Of a DNA stretch of 64,000 nucleotides, positions 9,896 to 23,800 are shown piece after piece. Both the position numbers and the translations under genes were made by a program. How positions within the stretch are numbered: position 1 is the first letter of the stretch; each line of letters opens with the position of its first letter. The notes below the pieces were generated by a model. The model ran no database searches and was not told where the DNA came from. It saw only the letters and a list, made by a program, of their open reading frames with translations. This stretch comes from Larix kaempferi (Eukaryota; Streptophyta; Pinopsida; Pinales; Pinaceae), in the NCBI GenBank assembly GCA_027924585.1, contig BSBM01000461.1, positions 10,355,001 to 10,419,000 on the forward strand, read 5' to 3'.

Positions 9896-10345
9896 TCCTT
9901 GACCTGAAGGAAGAGGCGGCTTGCGCGGCACTTTTTGTGGAGTTTGCTCAACGGTAGACACATTTGGGGCGTGGGATATCTGGCACTCAAATCGTTTCTT
10001 TTGGGGGATTTGTTCCCTGGATTCTGTTATAAAAATTCGTGGAATTGTAGTTTCACCTCATTTACTGTAGAACTGTGTCTCTAGAATTTTTGTCCATTTT
10101 AAGACGACCCCCCTAAATACCTTATATCCTTGACCTGAAAGAAGAGGCTGGGCACTTTTTGTGGAGTTTGGTCAACAGTAGACACATTTTGGGAGTGGGA
10201 TAACTGGCACTCAAATCGCCTCTTTTGGGGGATTTGTTCCCTGGATTCAGTTATAAAAATCAGTGGAATTGTAGTTTCACCCCATTTACTGTGAAACTGT
10301 GCCTCTAGGATTTTTGCCCATTTTAAGATGACCCCCCTAAATACC
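9891..10345 (-). repeat. Tandem duplication of the promoter-proximal module
   Basis: Two diverged direct copies of ~228 bp lie immediately upstream of the gene: 9891-10121 and 10122-10345. Both run from TTATATCCTTGACCTGAA through GGGGGATTTGTTCCCTGGATTC to CCCCCCTAAATACC. The gene-proximal copy contains the TATA box. In the distal copy the same place reads GGATATAAGGTATT, so the strong TATA is lost. A third partial copy (about 60 bp, CCTCTAGGATTTTTGCCCAT) lies at 10703-10765. The same structure occurs upstream of all five genes (second copy starts at 18061 in unit 2). Confidence 0.85.
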
Positions 10346-11310
10346 GGGCTGATTTGAGTGCAGTTATCACATGCCCACATTTTTAGGAAAATGTCCCTTC
10401 ATAACGGCTAATTTGAGCTGTTTGGAGTTTAGCATTTTTTGAAAAATAAAAAATTTGGCTAAGTTATTCGATCCAATTAGGCTCAATAGAAGTTGGGCTA
10501 AATTCGGTAGAAACAGGGATTTTTGAGAAATAGAAATGTCTTTTACCAAATAAAAGAATGAATTTTAAAATTTAATGTTAGGTTTATTTTATAAAAATTG
10601 CTTTGTATTTTGTTTGGATACTAGTTTAGTACATCCATTTAATTTGTGGTGGTGAACACTCATAGGTCACAAGTTAAGTGCCATGAGCAAGTTACTTGTT
10701 ATTGTGGAACTATGCCTCTAGGATTTTTGCCCATTTTAAGACGACCCCCCCCACCTCGAAATACCGGGCTGATTTGAGTGCACTTATCACATGCCCGCAT
10801 TTTTAGGAAAATGTCCCTTCATAACGGCTAATTTGAGTTCTTTGGAGTATAACCATTTTTTGAAAATAAAAATTTGGCTAAATTATTGGATCCAATTAGG
10901 CTCAATAGAAGTTGGACTAAATTCGGTAGAAACAAGGGTTTTGAGAAATAGAAATGTCTTCTACCAAATAAAAGAGTGAATTTTAAAATTTAATGTTACG
11001 TTTATTTTATAATTTTGTATTTAAAGTGAAATTTCTATAAATTAATAAAATATTAAGTAAATAAAAAATTTACAATATTAATTTTAAAACTAAAAATATA
11101 TGTATTTCAATTAATTAAGATTAAAATAATTAATTAGAATATATAAATAGATTTAAGTTATTTGTTAAATAGAAATTTTGACATAAGATGTTAATTCAAA
11201 AACCATTAAATTGCTTTGTACTTTGTTTGGATACTAGTTTAGTACATCCATTTAACTTGTGGTGGTGAAAACTCATAGGTCACAAGTTAAGTGCCATGAG
11301 CAAGTTACTT
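10293..11310. repeat. Direct duplication upstream of the promoter modules (unit 1 copy)
   Basis: Copy 1 (10293-10697) and copy 2 (10703-11310) share CCTCTAGGATTTTTGCCCAT, ATACCGGGCTGATTTGAGTG, TTAGGCTCAATAGAAGTTG, ACCAAATAAAAG and CAAGTTAAGTGCCATGAGCA in the same order. Copy 2 has about 165 extra AT-rich bases (about 11010-11200) not present in copy 1. The structure recurs in every unit. The 16-bp deletion of units 4 and 5 falls in copy 1. No coding potential was seen. Confidence 0.8.
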
Positions 11311-14300
11311 TTGTTCTCGTTCTCCACCCGTTGTTGTCTATGCCTTAGTTACATGTTACTTTTCTAGTTATTTTTTATATTTTTTTGTATAATTGTTAAT
11401 TTCAAATTTTGAATGACATCCATTAAAGAATCTAGACCTAGGGAAAGTATAGATGGTAGTCCACCCGAAATTCTACTAGCACAGCCACTTACTTGTTGTC
11501 TATGCGTCACAAGTTATATGTTGTTTATGCATCAACTACCTTTACCTTCTTAGTTAAATAGGTTGTCCGTGACTACATGTTATCCATGCATGAGCTATGA
11601 TTTATCGATGCATGCATGAGCTATGAGTTATCCATGCATCAACTCTCAATTATTTTTTATAATTTTTATTTCAAACTTTGAATGATGCTCATAAAATCAA
11701 TTTGGAGTGTACACTTGTCCCATCCCTCTCAAATCTAGGAAAAGCATAGAGGGTAGTCCACCCCCAAATTCAAAGATATAAACACATGTCACCTATGGGT
11801 GTAACAAGTTGTTTTCACATCTAAAAACTATTATCATAACATAAAAACTATTAAATCTAAAAGCAAAAACAAAACAAAAAATCTAAATTGGTATATATCA
11901 ATGAAGGATACAACATTTTTCTTATATAGGTCGATTTTACAACAATCTGATTCTTAAATAAAAAGAAAAAAACATATGGTTATCGTCCAACGATCTAGCC
12001 TACAAAAAAAAATATTTCCATATATAAACATTCGAATTATCATATATCATTTACATACCTGGAAAAAAAATCATGGGGAAAACAATTTTTTGGGGGAAAA
12101 ATACTTGCTTACATTCGATCTGAATAAAAGCCTTGCTACATAAATTTTCTCTTATAAGTTTGAACGTTTTTCGTTATAAGTAGATAACGTTACTGTAAAA
12201 AAAAAGAGATTGTTTTTTTTTTTCCCATTTGCTTTTGAAGTTACCTTTGTTATAAAAAAAACTAGAACCATTCTCTTCTTGCTAGTGGACTTTTCCATTT
12301 TTTCCCTGCAGAATTTGTCATCAACACCTAGAAGCCAATCAAAATGACTATAGTCTAAATAAGGACAACCAACTAACACCATAGTGGCCAATCATTTCAT
12401 AAGCTTCACTAGAATTAGTAACTTGCACTTGCCTTGGTTAATTTATATTACAACAAATACTTTTATTTACAATCATTTAGCTAAACACCCTATGTGGTCC
12501 AATTTTGAACTTTAGACTAAAAAGAAAAGGCTACCTAAAACTTGACATCTTAAACGTTGTTATTAAATTCTTTTTAGTTTTAACCAACTCACTTTTTATA
12601 TTAATATATATAACCATATCTTCTCCATCTTTATGCACTAAATAAAAAGATCCATAGCTTGAATCTTTTATCCTAGCAAGACAAAACTATGGTCCTAGCA
12701 TACCATTATCCCATTACTCATATGCAAGCAACAATGTAAGCTAATATAAATGACAAATCTATGCATATCCTTGTATATTCGCCATTGCCAAATTCTGCTG
12801 GACACTAACAAGTTTTTTTCACGAAAATTTATTTCCTTTGTTCTTTGTTTACAAGAAAGCAACTTTCCTCCTTATTGTTATTTTTCCTTCCATGAATACC
12901 ATTATCCTATTACTCATATGCAAGCAACAATGTAAGCTAATATAAATGACAAGTCTATGCATATCCTTGTATATTCGCCATTGCCAAATTCTGCTGGACA
13001 CTAACAAGTTTTTTTCACGAAAATATATTTCCTTTGTTCTTTGTTTACAAGAAAGCAACTTTCCTCCTTATTGTTATTTTTCCTACCATGTGTTCTACAT
13101 GAACATCACAGCTTGATGCTTTTGTTTATAATGATTTTTTTATTGGACAAGGTAAATGAGTTTGATAAATTTTATATAAGATATTAAGTTAAAAAATATA
13201 TAAATAAAATATGTTAATAATTTACTAAGTTTATATAAATTTAATCAATTTTAATATTTTATTAGTATAATAATTTGAAGTAAATAATATATTTTACTTT
13301 AAAAATAAATCAATTAATTATTTTAATTCATTATTAAACAATTTGTAATACCCTTCACTCCTCACCCATGTCATTGTAATTGAATATGAAATGTAAATGC
13401 ATTTATTTACTAGTTCCTATAATTATTAAAGAATTTGTAATATCTGTCACTCCTCATCCTTGTCATTGTAATTGAATATGAAATGTAAATGCATTTATGT
13501 ACTAGTTCTTAGTATGGAGCTTAAGGTCAAGGTCCCACCAGTGAACCTTATAAGACTTTAATTTCTTAGTAAAACCATGCACTAGTTAAAGCATGGTAAC
13601 CTCATGGATATGATGTAAATGGGAAATAATGAAATAGAACTAAGAGGATTGAATGTGCACGGCAACAAAAACAAAAGAGACACTCACATCCACTAGAGCG
13701 AGAGGGTGAAGGAAATTAAAATATTAGGAATCCGATCAATGATGACTAGGTGTCATCATGGTGCCTATGGATGCTAAAGGAATAGCGAGAGATTATTGCT
13801 CCTCAAACATAGACCTCATAAGTATGATCAATATAATATTATTATTAATGTCAAAAAGTTGGGTACAACATATGATTAATTGAGCTCATCATTATTAGAA
13901 TAAGTGTAGTGTTGTTTTTCATAAACAATCATACGGAGGAGATCTCTAAGAATTTTTAATGAAAATGTGTCTTTTATGATTAGAAGCCAACTTCACCTGT
14001 AAGAACAATTTAATTATTGAAATCACTACTAAAGATAAATAAAGTGATTAAAAAAGAGAATAATTATATTGAGAAAAGAATCACCATTATAAACATATCT
14101 ACTAATCCTATAGTCAATTCCCTTTACCAACAACATATTTTATGGCATAACCTATATATATGTATGTTGGAATAATCATGGCTAGTACACATATTAAAAA
14201 TGAAAGGCATATTAATACATGGATTAGATTATAAGAAATGAACATCACATTAATGCGTGGCCTTGATTTTGGTAGTTAAAATAAAATAAGGAGAAATAAA

Positions 14301-16600
14301 ATCATAAAAATAAAACAAAAACAAGTGATTAATATTCCAGAATGAATATTAAAAAGAAGAGTTGAGTTTATAAATTATATATATATTATTTTTAATTTAA
14401 ATTCTATACATACTATATATAGTGTATGGAATTTAAATTAAAGAGTGCCATGTGTATCTATACTTATTTTTAAAAAGAAATCATTTTTATGAAAAAAAAT
14501 GTATATAAAATTAATATGTATTAAAAAAAGGAGGGGCATATTTGGAGTGCTTTAGGGTTATTTGAAAAATATCATTGGATTGGCTTTTCTGTGGCGGTAG
14601 GAAAATGACAGCCTCTAGGACAGAGAGCCAACTACTGCTTTTGTCTTTTGATTTTCTTGTTGATCGTTGGAGGAGGAGGGAGGCCTATTTGATAGAGAGC
14701 CATCTCGTTGCTTTGTGTTTTTGTTCTCTTTTTGTTTTCTTATAAATCATTGAATGAAGAGGGTGACCTCCTCCTTATATTTTTTTGTTAAAAACTGATT
14801 TAGCATTGTGCCAAGAGGGCAGACTCATTGATAGAGAATTGGCCCATTATTTATTGTTGATGTTTGGTTAATCTCTGCAGAAGAAGAAGGCCTCTTTGAT
14901 AGAGATCCAACCATTGTTTTGTTTGTTAATATTGATTTATGTTTGCAAGAAGAGGGTGACTTCTTTGACAGAGAGCCAACCCACTGTATGAGATTGTTGA
15001 TGTTTTTTTTTTTGAGTTGTTGGTGGAGAGGGAAGACTCTCAAAGAGAGGGCCAACCCAATGACTTCCACGGATTATAATTTGGTCCTTAGAAAGGAAAG
15101 GAGGGTTTGGAAAAAGATGCCCCATTGGATTGTGACTTTTCTCATGAGGAAGAAAAGTGGCCATGGAAGATCTATGGTCTTTTACCTTGGTAATGGAAAG
15201 GGGTATAGATCTTATTTGTTACAGAGATGGAGGGAATCTTTGCCATGTTATGATTGCTGCTTTATTTAACTTCCACCATTGTTTTCAAAATGGAGGGCAT
15301 CTTTGCTGCATTATTTACTTCATAGTTTATCAAGATGGAAGACATCTCTTCCCTTGCATGCTCCTTTCGCAGGAGTGCATTGAGGGGTATGTCCCTTGCA
15401 GACTCCATGCATCAACGCTGTCACTGTGGTGACAAATCTCCATATATTATATATAAATGATTATAAGATTGTCTGAGAGTGAACCTCATCATTATTATTT
15501 GCATTACTTGACCTTTATTGGGGTTGAGATCATGGTAGAGCTAAGACTCTAAAGCTCGCTCAATCCTTATATTTTGGTATGGGTTCATTTTTCTATTTAG
15601 AGCCGAGGGCTCTTAAAACAGAGCTTAATGTTTAATGTATGCATCCTTTATCTAATAATTGTTCAAAAATGAGAATATTCAATTCAACTAAATGTATTCG
15701 TTGTTCAAGTATTCATGAATTGGCTATGAGCTCCGCTTAATATGTTATTTGTCCTACATAGGTATTTAGATTGTGTTTGGTTATAAGACCATGCTTTTCT
15801 ATGAATTTTGTTAATGTGGGATTAAAAGGTCATATATATGATTAGTGGTCACATTTTAATGGTGGGACAATATTAAAGTAAGATTAATGTTTCTACTACA
15901 TATTTGGGAAAAAAAAAATATATCTTGATCTTGACTATTTAAGAGAATGGTTTTCTTATTTCAATTAAGAAAAGGATGTCACAAATTTATTAATTAAGAA
16001 AAGGATGTCACAAATTTATTTATATGGTGGATTTAATGGTTAAAAACATAAAAAAAAATTATAAGTTCAATTCTCGAAAAAGATAAGGTATATACACCAT
16101 CATTTCCATAAATAAAAAAATTTAAATTATTATTATAATAATTATTATTTATTAACTAATTTTAAATTTGAGTTTTATTCATTTTATTTTTATTAATATA
16201 ATAATTTTAAAAAATGTAAAATATAACGAATAGTCAATTTAGTCTAATTGGGTTAACGCATAAGTACCCAATTTAGTCTATTTTTTATAAAATTACTTAC
16301 TAAAATCGAGGGGTGTATATATCCTTATTTACCTGTTTCAGAAATACATAAACATTATAAAACATTTTTAAATAAACAAGACTTGATTTTTTCAAAACTC
16401 CTACAAATCATTTCTTATTCACGATATTCAATTCTTAAGCCATGCATAAAATCTTATAACATAGTTTCCTTCAATCAGTTCCGAACGCAATGCATAAAAT
16501 CTCATTACATCTCAAGAAAATTATCGAATTTGAAAAAGATCAACGTCATGAATTTTCATACTATGAGACGGTGTTCACTGCGTCCTATAATTACTAAACT

Positions 16601-17740
16601 TTAAATCTCACAGACAACTGTAGACCCAATACCCTGAACATAGTCCACATTTGAGCTTTCCGGTCTCTCAATGGCAGCCCACTTTCCACAGGTTTCTGCT
16701 TGCGTTCCAGCGGCACTTTTGAACGGCGGAGGCTCAAACATATAAAAAACCTGATCATAACCGCCACTGGTTTTAGCATAACCGCTCACAAAAATCCTGT
16801 CACGCCACTCTACACAAGACGAAATCACTGGAAGGGTTTCTGGAAGAGAACCCACAGCCCTCCAAACGTTTTTCTTCCAATCGTACTGTATCACTCCCAG
16901 CTTCTTCTGGAAGGAATATAAGCTCCCTGAAGAAGAAGCTGCAACAAGACACGATCGAGGGCCTTTCCCATCACCGACAGTCCACATATTCACCAGCATC
17001 GACCATGCCCCTGTTTCTGGATCGTAAATTTCTGCACTACGCTTGAACCGATCAGGGGCATGAGTACTATGTCCACTAATAACGATAAATTTCCCATGGA
17101 TAAAAGCACCATAGCACTCGTCCCGCTCTTGGCTCATGTCAGGAAGAATCTTCCACTCGTCTTCCGCCACATTGTAAACTGCTGCTCCCCGGAGAGCATT
17201 TACCTCGTCGTCATGTCCTCCAGCAAAATAAACAAGTCCTTCCGGCGACACGGAGCAAGCGCCGGAGATTCGAACCAGTGGCATGTCGGCACCGCGGCTC
17301 CACTTAACAGACAAGAAATCGTAGATGAAAACGGTGTTTAGCGCCTCCAAGGCGTTGAGGTCGGAGGGTTTCCATCGGCCTATCAAAATCAGCTTTTGAT
17401 TCACAGAAACGCAATCGCAAAAGAGTGGAAATCCAAGATGACGAACTGGAAATACGGGAAGGCGAGGGAGTGTTTCCCAGGTGCCTTGCAGAGGGTCATA
17501 CACAGTAACCAGAATTTGTAGATCATTGTCTGTGTAGTTAGCTGGATATTCTCGGATTTCGATCAAACATATACATTGCTGGGAAGTCCCATGATTTTTT
17601 CTGTCTTGATAGAACTGGGGGCTTTTCACCAGGGTCTCCCATCTTCCGCAGACTGCAGTGAGGTTGTGATGGGATGTGTAAGGCACTCTCAGCAAACACT
17701 GTCGACCTAATTCGCGTGGAAGACCTGGAAAAAGCTCCAT
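16601..17740 (-). CDS. F-box/kelch-repeat protein, KMD/KFB type (copy 2)
   Basis: This is an intact 379-residue copy with the same length and domain order as the gene at 8662. It differs from copy 1 by Glu250 to Val (codon 16991-16993), a loss of charge in the strand after the fourth kelch blade, plus a silent change in the threonine codon of the LTAVC segment. It keeps Leu37 and Tyr286 like copy 1, while copies 3-5 have Val37 and His286. Upstream sequence is like unit 1, so expression potential should be similar. Val250 is the only private amino-acid change in the array and may be neutral. Confidence 0.93.
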   Translation of the reverse strand: MELFPGLPRELGRQCLLRVPYTSHHNLTAVCGRWETLVKSPQFYQDRKNHGTSQQCICLIEIREYPANYTDNDLQILVTVYDPLQGTWETLPRLPVFPVRHLGFPLFCDCVSVNQKLILIGRWKPSDLNALEALNTVFIYDFLSVKWSRGADMPLVRISGACSVSPEGLVYFAGGHDDEVNALRGAAVYNVAEDEWKILPDMSQERDECYGAFIHGKFIVISGHSTHAPDRFKRSAEIYDPETGAWSMLVNMWTVGDGKGPRSCLVAASSSGSLYSFQKKLGVIQYDWKKNVWRAVGSLPETLPVISSCVEWRDRIFVSGYAKTSGGYDQVFYMFEPPPFKSAAGTQAETCGKWAAIERPESSNVDYVQGIGSTVVCEI

Positions 17741-17826
17741 AATCAATGGCACAATCTGTTGACAAAATACGAAGAGAGAAAGTTCCTGTACGAGGATGAG
17801 TCTCGGAATAGATTTGCAAGTCTAGG

Positions 17827-17834
17827 ATTTTATA
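17827..17834 (-). promoter_or_regulatory. TATA box of F-box/kelch copy 2
   Basis: TATAAAAT on the minus strand at the same distance from the ATG (17740) as in copy 1. The surrounding bases are conserved. Confidence 0.6.
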
Positions 17835-20800
17835 TCCTTGACCTGAAGTAAGAGGCGGCTTGCGCGGCACTTTTTGTGGAGTTTGGTCAACGGTAGACAC
17901 ATTTGGGGCGTGGGATATTTGGCACTCAAATCGTTTCTTTTGGGGGATTTGTTCCCTGGATTCTGTTATAAAAATTCGTGGAATTGTAGTTTCACCTCAT
18001 TTACTGTAGAACTGTGTCTCTAGAATTTTTGTCCATTTTAAGACGACCCCCCTAAATACCTTATATCCTTGACCTGAAAGAAGAGGCTGGGCACTTTTTG
18101 TGGAGTTTGGTCAACAGTAGACACATTTTGGGAGTGGGATAACTGGCACTCAAATCGCCTCTTTTGGGGGATTTGTTCCCTGGATTCAGTTATAAAAATC
18201 AGTGGAATTGTAGTTTCACCCCATTTACTGTGAAACTGTGCCTCTAGGATTTTTGCCCATTTTAAGATGACCCCCCTAAATACCGGGCTGATTTGAGTGC
18301 AGTTATCACATGCCCACATTTTTAGGAAAATGTCCCTTCGTAACGGCTAATTTGAGCTGTTTGGAGTTTAGCATTTTTTGAAAAATAAAAATTTGGCTAA
18401 GTTATTCGATCCAATTAGGCTCAATAGAAGTTGGGCTAAATTCGGTAGAAACAGGGATTTTTGAGAAATAGAAATGTCTTTTACCAAATAAAAGAATGAA
18501 TTTTAAAATTTAATGTTAGGTTTATTTTATAAAAATTGCTTTGTATTTTGTTTGGATACTAGTTTAGTACATCCATTTAATTTGTGGTGGTGAACACTCA
18601 TAGGTCACAAGTTAAGTGCCATGAGCAAGTTACTTGTTATTGTGGAACTATGCCTCTAGGATTTTTGCCCATTTTAAGACGACCCCCCCACCTCGAAATA
18701 CCGGGCTGATTTGAGTGCACTTATCACATGCCCGCATTTTTAGGAAAATGTCCCTTCATAACGGCTAATTTGAGTTCTTTGGAGTATAACATTTTTTGAA
18801 AATAAAAATTTGGCTAAATTATTGGATCCAATTAGGCTCAATAGAAGTTGGACTAAATTCGGTAGAAACAAGGGTTTTTGAGAAATAGAAATGTCTTCTA
18901 CCAAATAAAAGAGTGAATTTTAAAATTTAATGTTACGTTTATTTTATAATTTTGTATTTAAAGTGAAATTTCTATAAATTAATAAAATATTAAGTAAATA
19001 AAAAATTTACAATATTAATTTTAAAACTAAAAATATATGTATTTCAATTAATTAAGATTAAAATAATTAATTAGAATATATAAATAGATTTAAGTTATTT
19101 GTTAAATAGAAATTTTGACATAAGATGTTAATTCAAAAACCATTAAATTGCTTTGTACTTTGTTTGGATACTAGTTTAGTACATCCATTTAACTTGTGGT
19201 GGTGAAAACTCATAGGTCACAAGTTAAGTGCCATGAGCAAGTTACTTTTGTTCTCGTTCTCCACCCGTTGTTGTCTATGCCTTAGTTACATGTTACTTTT
19301 CTAGTTATTTTTTATATTTTTTTGTATAATTGTTAATTTCAAATTTTGAATGACATCCATTAAAGAATCTAAACCTAGGGAAAGTATAGATGGTAGTCCA
19401 CCCGAAATTCTACTAGCACAGCCACTTACTTGTTGTCTATGCGTCACAAGTTATATGTTGTTTATGCATCAACTACCTTTACCTTCTTTAGTTAAATAGG
19501 TTGTCCGTGACTACATGTTATCCATGCATGAGCTATGATTTATCGATGCATGCATGAGCTATGAGTTATCCATGCATCAACTCTCAATTATTTTTTATAA
19601 TTTTTATTTCAAACTTTGAATGATGCTCATAAAATCAATTTGGAGTGTACACTTGTCCCATCCCTCTCAAATCTAGGAAAAGCATAGAGGGTAGTCCACC
19701 CCAAATTCAAAGATATAAACACATGTCACCTATGGGTGTAACAAGTTGTTTTCACATCTAAAAACTATTATCATAACATAAAAACTATTAAATCTAAAAG
19801 CAAAAACAAAACAAAAAATCTAAATTGGTATATATCAATGAAGGATACAACATTTTTCTTATATAGGTCGATTTTACAACAATCTGATTCTTAAATAAAA
19901 AGAAAAAAACATATGGTTATCGTCCAACGATCTAGCCTACAAAAAAAAATATTTCCATATATAAACATTCGAATTATCATATATCATTTACATACCTGGA
20001 AAAAAAATCATGGGGAAAACAATTTTTTGGGGGAAAAATACTTGCTTACATTCGATCTGAATAAAAGCCTTGCTACATAAATTTTCTCTTATAAGTTTGA
20101 ACGTTTTTCGTTATAAGTAGATAACGTTACTGTAAAAAAAAGAGATTGTTTTTTTTTTCCCATTTGCTTTTGAAGTTACCTTTGTTATAAAAAAATCTAG
20201 AACCATTCTCTTCTTGCTAGTGGACTTTTCCATTTTTTCCCTGCAGAATTTGTCATCAACACCTAGAAGCCAATCAAAATGACTATAGTCTAAATAAGGA
20301 CAACCAACTAACACCATAGTGGCCAATCATTTCATAAGCTTCACTAGAATTAGTAACTTGCACTTGCCTTGGTTAATTTATATTACAACAAATACTTTTA
20401 TTTACAATCATTTAGCTAAACACCCTATGTGGTCCAATTTTGAACTTTAGACTAAAAAGAAAAGGCTACCTAAAACTTGACATCTTAAACGTTGTTATTA
20501 AATTCTTTTTAGTTTTAACCAACTCACTTTTTATATTAATATATATAACATTCTTCTCCATCTTTATGCACTAAATAAAAAGATCCATAGCTTGAATCTT
20601 TTATCCTAGCAAGACAAAACTATGGTCCTAGCATACCATTATCCCATTACTCATATGCAAGCAACAATGTAAGCTAATATAAATGACAAATCTATGCATA
20701 TCCTTGTATATTCGCCATTGCCAAATTCTGCTGGACACTAACAAGTTTTTTTCACGAAAATTTATTTCCTTTGTTCTTTGTTTACAAGAAAGCAACTTTC

Positions 20801-23800
20801 CTCCTTATTGTTATTTTTCCTTCCATGAATACCATTATCCTATTACTCATATGCAAGCAACAATGTAAGCTAATATAAATGACAAGTCTATGCATATCCT
20901 TGTATATTCGCCATTGCCAAATTCTGCTGGACACTAACAAGTTTTTTTCACGAAAATATATTTCCTTTGTTCTTTGTTTACAAGAAAGCAACTTTCCTCC
21001 TTATTGTTATTTTTCCTACCATGTGTTCTACATGAACATCACAGCTTGATGCTTTTGTTTATAATGATTTTTTTATTGGACAAGGTAAATGAGTTTGATA
21101 AATTTTATATAAGATATTAAGTTAAAAAATATATAAATAAAATATGTTAATAATTTACTAAGTTTATATAAATTTAATCAATTTTAATATTTTATTAGTA
21201 TAATAATTTGAAGTAAATAATATATTTTACTTTAAAAATAAATCAATTAATTATTTTAATTCATTATTAAACAATTTGTAATACCCTTCACTCCTCACCC
21301 ATGTCATTGTAATTGAATATGAAATGTAAATGCATTTATTTACTAGTTCCTATAATTATTAAAGAATTTGTAATATCTGTCACTCCTCATCCTTGTCATT
21401 GTAATTGAATATGAAATGTAAATGCATTTATGTACTAGTTCTTAGTATGGAGCTTAAGGTCAAGGTCCCACCAGTGAACCTTATAAGACTTTAATTTCTT
21501 AGTAAAACCATGCACTAGTTAAAGCATGGTAACCTCATGGATATGATGTAAATGGGAAATAATGAAATAGAACTAAGAGGATTGAATGTGCACGGCAACA
21601 AAAACAAAAGAGACACTCACATCCACTAGAGCGAGAGGGTGAAGGAAATTAAAATATTAGGAATCCGATCAATGATGACTAGGTGTCATCATGGTGCCTA
21701 TGGATGCTAAAGGAATAGCGAGAGATTATTGCTCCTCAAACATAGACCTCATAAGTATGATCAATATAATATTATTATTAATGTCAAAAAGTTGGGTACA
21801 ACATATGATTAATTGAGCTCATCATTATTAGAATAAGTGTAGTGTTGTTTTTCATAAACAATCATACGGAGGAGATCTCTAAGAATTTTTAATGAAAATG
21901 TGTCTTTTATGATTAGAAGCCAACTTCACCTGTAAGAACAATTTAATTATTGAAATCACTACTAAAGATAAATAAAGTGATTAAAAAAGAGAATAATTAT
22001 ATTGAGAAAAGAATCACCATTATAAACATATCTACTAATCCTATAGTCAATTCCCTTTACCAACAACATATTTTATGGCATAACCTATATATATGTATGT
22101 TGGAATAATCATGGCTAGTACACATATTAAAAATGAAAGGCATATTAATACATGGATTAGATTATAAGAAATGAACATCACATTAATGCGTGGCCTTGAT
22201 TTTGGTAGTTAAAATAAAATAAGGAGAAATAAAATCATAAAAATAAAACAAAAACAAGTGATTAATATTCCAGAATGAATATTAAAAAGAAGAGTTGAGT
22301 TTATAAATTATATATATATTATTTTTAATTTAAATTCTATACATACTATATATAGTGTATGGAATTTAAATTAAAGAGTGCCATGTGTATCTATACTTAT
22401 TTTTAAAAAGAAATCATTTTTATGAAAAAAAAATGTATATAAAATTAATATGTATTAAAAAAAGGAGGGGCATATTTGGAGTGCTTTAGGGTTATTTGAA
22501 AAATATCATTGGATTGGCTTTTCTGTGGCGGTAGGAAAATGACAGCCTCTAGGACAGAGAGCCAACTACTGCTTTTGTCTTTTGATTTTCTTGTTGATCG
22601 TTGGAGGAGGAGGGAGGCCTATTTGATAGAGAGCCATCTCGTTGCTTTGTGTTTTTGTTCTCTTTTTGTTTTCTTATAAATCATTGAATGAAGAGGGTGA
22701 CCTCCTCCTTATATTTTTTTGTTAAAAACTGATTTAGCATTGTGCCAAGAGGGCAGACTCATTGATAGATAATTGGCCCATTATTTATTGTTGATGTTTG
22801 GTTAATCTCTGCAGAAGAAGAAGGCCTCTTTGATAGAGATCCAACCATTGTTTTGTTTGTTAATATTGATTTATGTTTGCAAGAAGAGGGTGACTTCTTT
22901 GACAGAGAGCCAACCCACTGTATGAGATTGTTGATGTTTTTTTTTTTGAGTTGTTGGTGGAGAGGGAAGACTCTCAAAGAGAGGGCCAACCCAATGACTT
23001 CCACGGATTATAATTTGGTCCTTAGAAAGGAAAGGAGGGTTTGGAAAAAGATGCCCCATTGGATTGTGACTTTTCTCATGAGGAAGAAAAGTGGCCATGG
23101 AAGATCTATGGTCTTTTACCTTGGTAATGGAAAGGGGTATAGATCTTATTTGTTACAGAGATGGAGGGAATCTTTGCCATGTTATGATTGCTGCTTTATT
23201 TAACTTCCACCATTGTTTTCAAAATGGAGGGCATCTTTGCTGCATTATTTACTTCATAGTTTATCAAGATGGAAGACATCTCTTCCCTTGCATGCTCCTT
23301 TCGCAGGAGTGCATTGAGGGGTATGTCCCTTGCAGACTCCATGCATCAACGCTGTCACTGTGGTGACAAATCTCCATATATTATATATAAATGATTATAA
23401 GATTGTCTGAGAGTGAACCTCATCATTATTATTTGCATTACTTGACCTTTATTGGGGTTGAGATCATGGTAGAGCTAAGACTCTAAAGCTCGCTCAATCC
23501 TTATATTTTGGTATGGGTTCATTTTTCTATTTAGAGCCGAGGGCTCTTAAAACAGAGCTTAATGTTTAATGTATGCATCCTTTATCTAATAATTGTTCAA
23601 AAATGAGAATATTCAATTCAACTAAATGTATTCGTTGTTCAAGTATTCATGAATTGGCTATGAGCTCCGCTTAATATGTTATTTGTCCTACATAGGTATT
23701 TAGATTGTGTTTGGTTATAAGACCATGCTTTTCTATGAATTTTGTTAATGTGGGATTAAAAGGTCATATATATGATTAGTGGTCACATTTTAATGGTGGG

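Larger units (their letters stand above)
3976..11900 (-). repeat. Array unit 1 (7925 bp)
   Basis: This is the leftmost unit and the most distinct one in its left half, with many private variants (CTACAGAAT near 4380, CTACGTAAA near 4605, CATACGGGG near 6001, AGGACAAGG near 6690). A private 52-bp block at 7691-7742 replaces a 64-bp block found in units 2-5. Contents: 196-bp duplication (4771-5162), LTR-like start (5415), palindrome (6462-6513), minisatellite (6680-7130), F-box/kelch gene (8662-9801), promoter modules (9891-10345) and a downstream duplication (10293-11310). The tail (11310-11900) holds ATGCATGAGCTATGA repeats near 11585-11640. Confidence 0.95.
11901..19837 (-). repeat. Array unit 2 (7937 bp)
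   Basis: The left half shares derived variants with unit 3: AAAATACTTGC near 12098, AATGTCAAAAAG near 13848 and GAACATCAC near 14241. The right half matches unit 1, with Leu37 and Tyr286 codons in the gene, CACCTCGAAATACC near 18690 and the uninterrupted CCCCCCTAAATACC near 18045. Private changes are CATATCTTCTCC near 12614, a one-base homopolymer gain near 12200 and a missense change in the gene. Other parts: 196-bp duplication 12700-13091, palindrome 14391-14442, minisatellite 14608-15058, promoter modules about 17830-18284. Confidence 0.95.

Noticed and set aside
9599-9961. 120-codon minus-strand frame overlapping the gene start, and the 93-codon frame at 10099-10380
   Set aside because: Both begin at or upstream of the predicted TATA box, lack a family match, and share sequence only because the promoter module is duplicated. 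They are conserved across units because the DNA is nearly identical.
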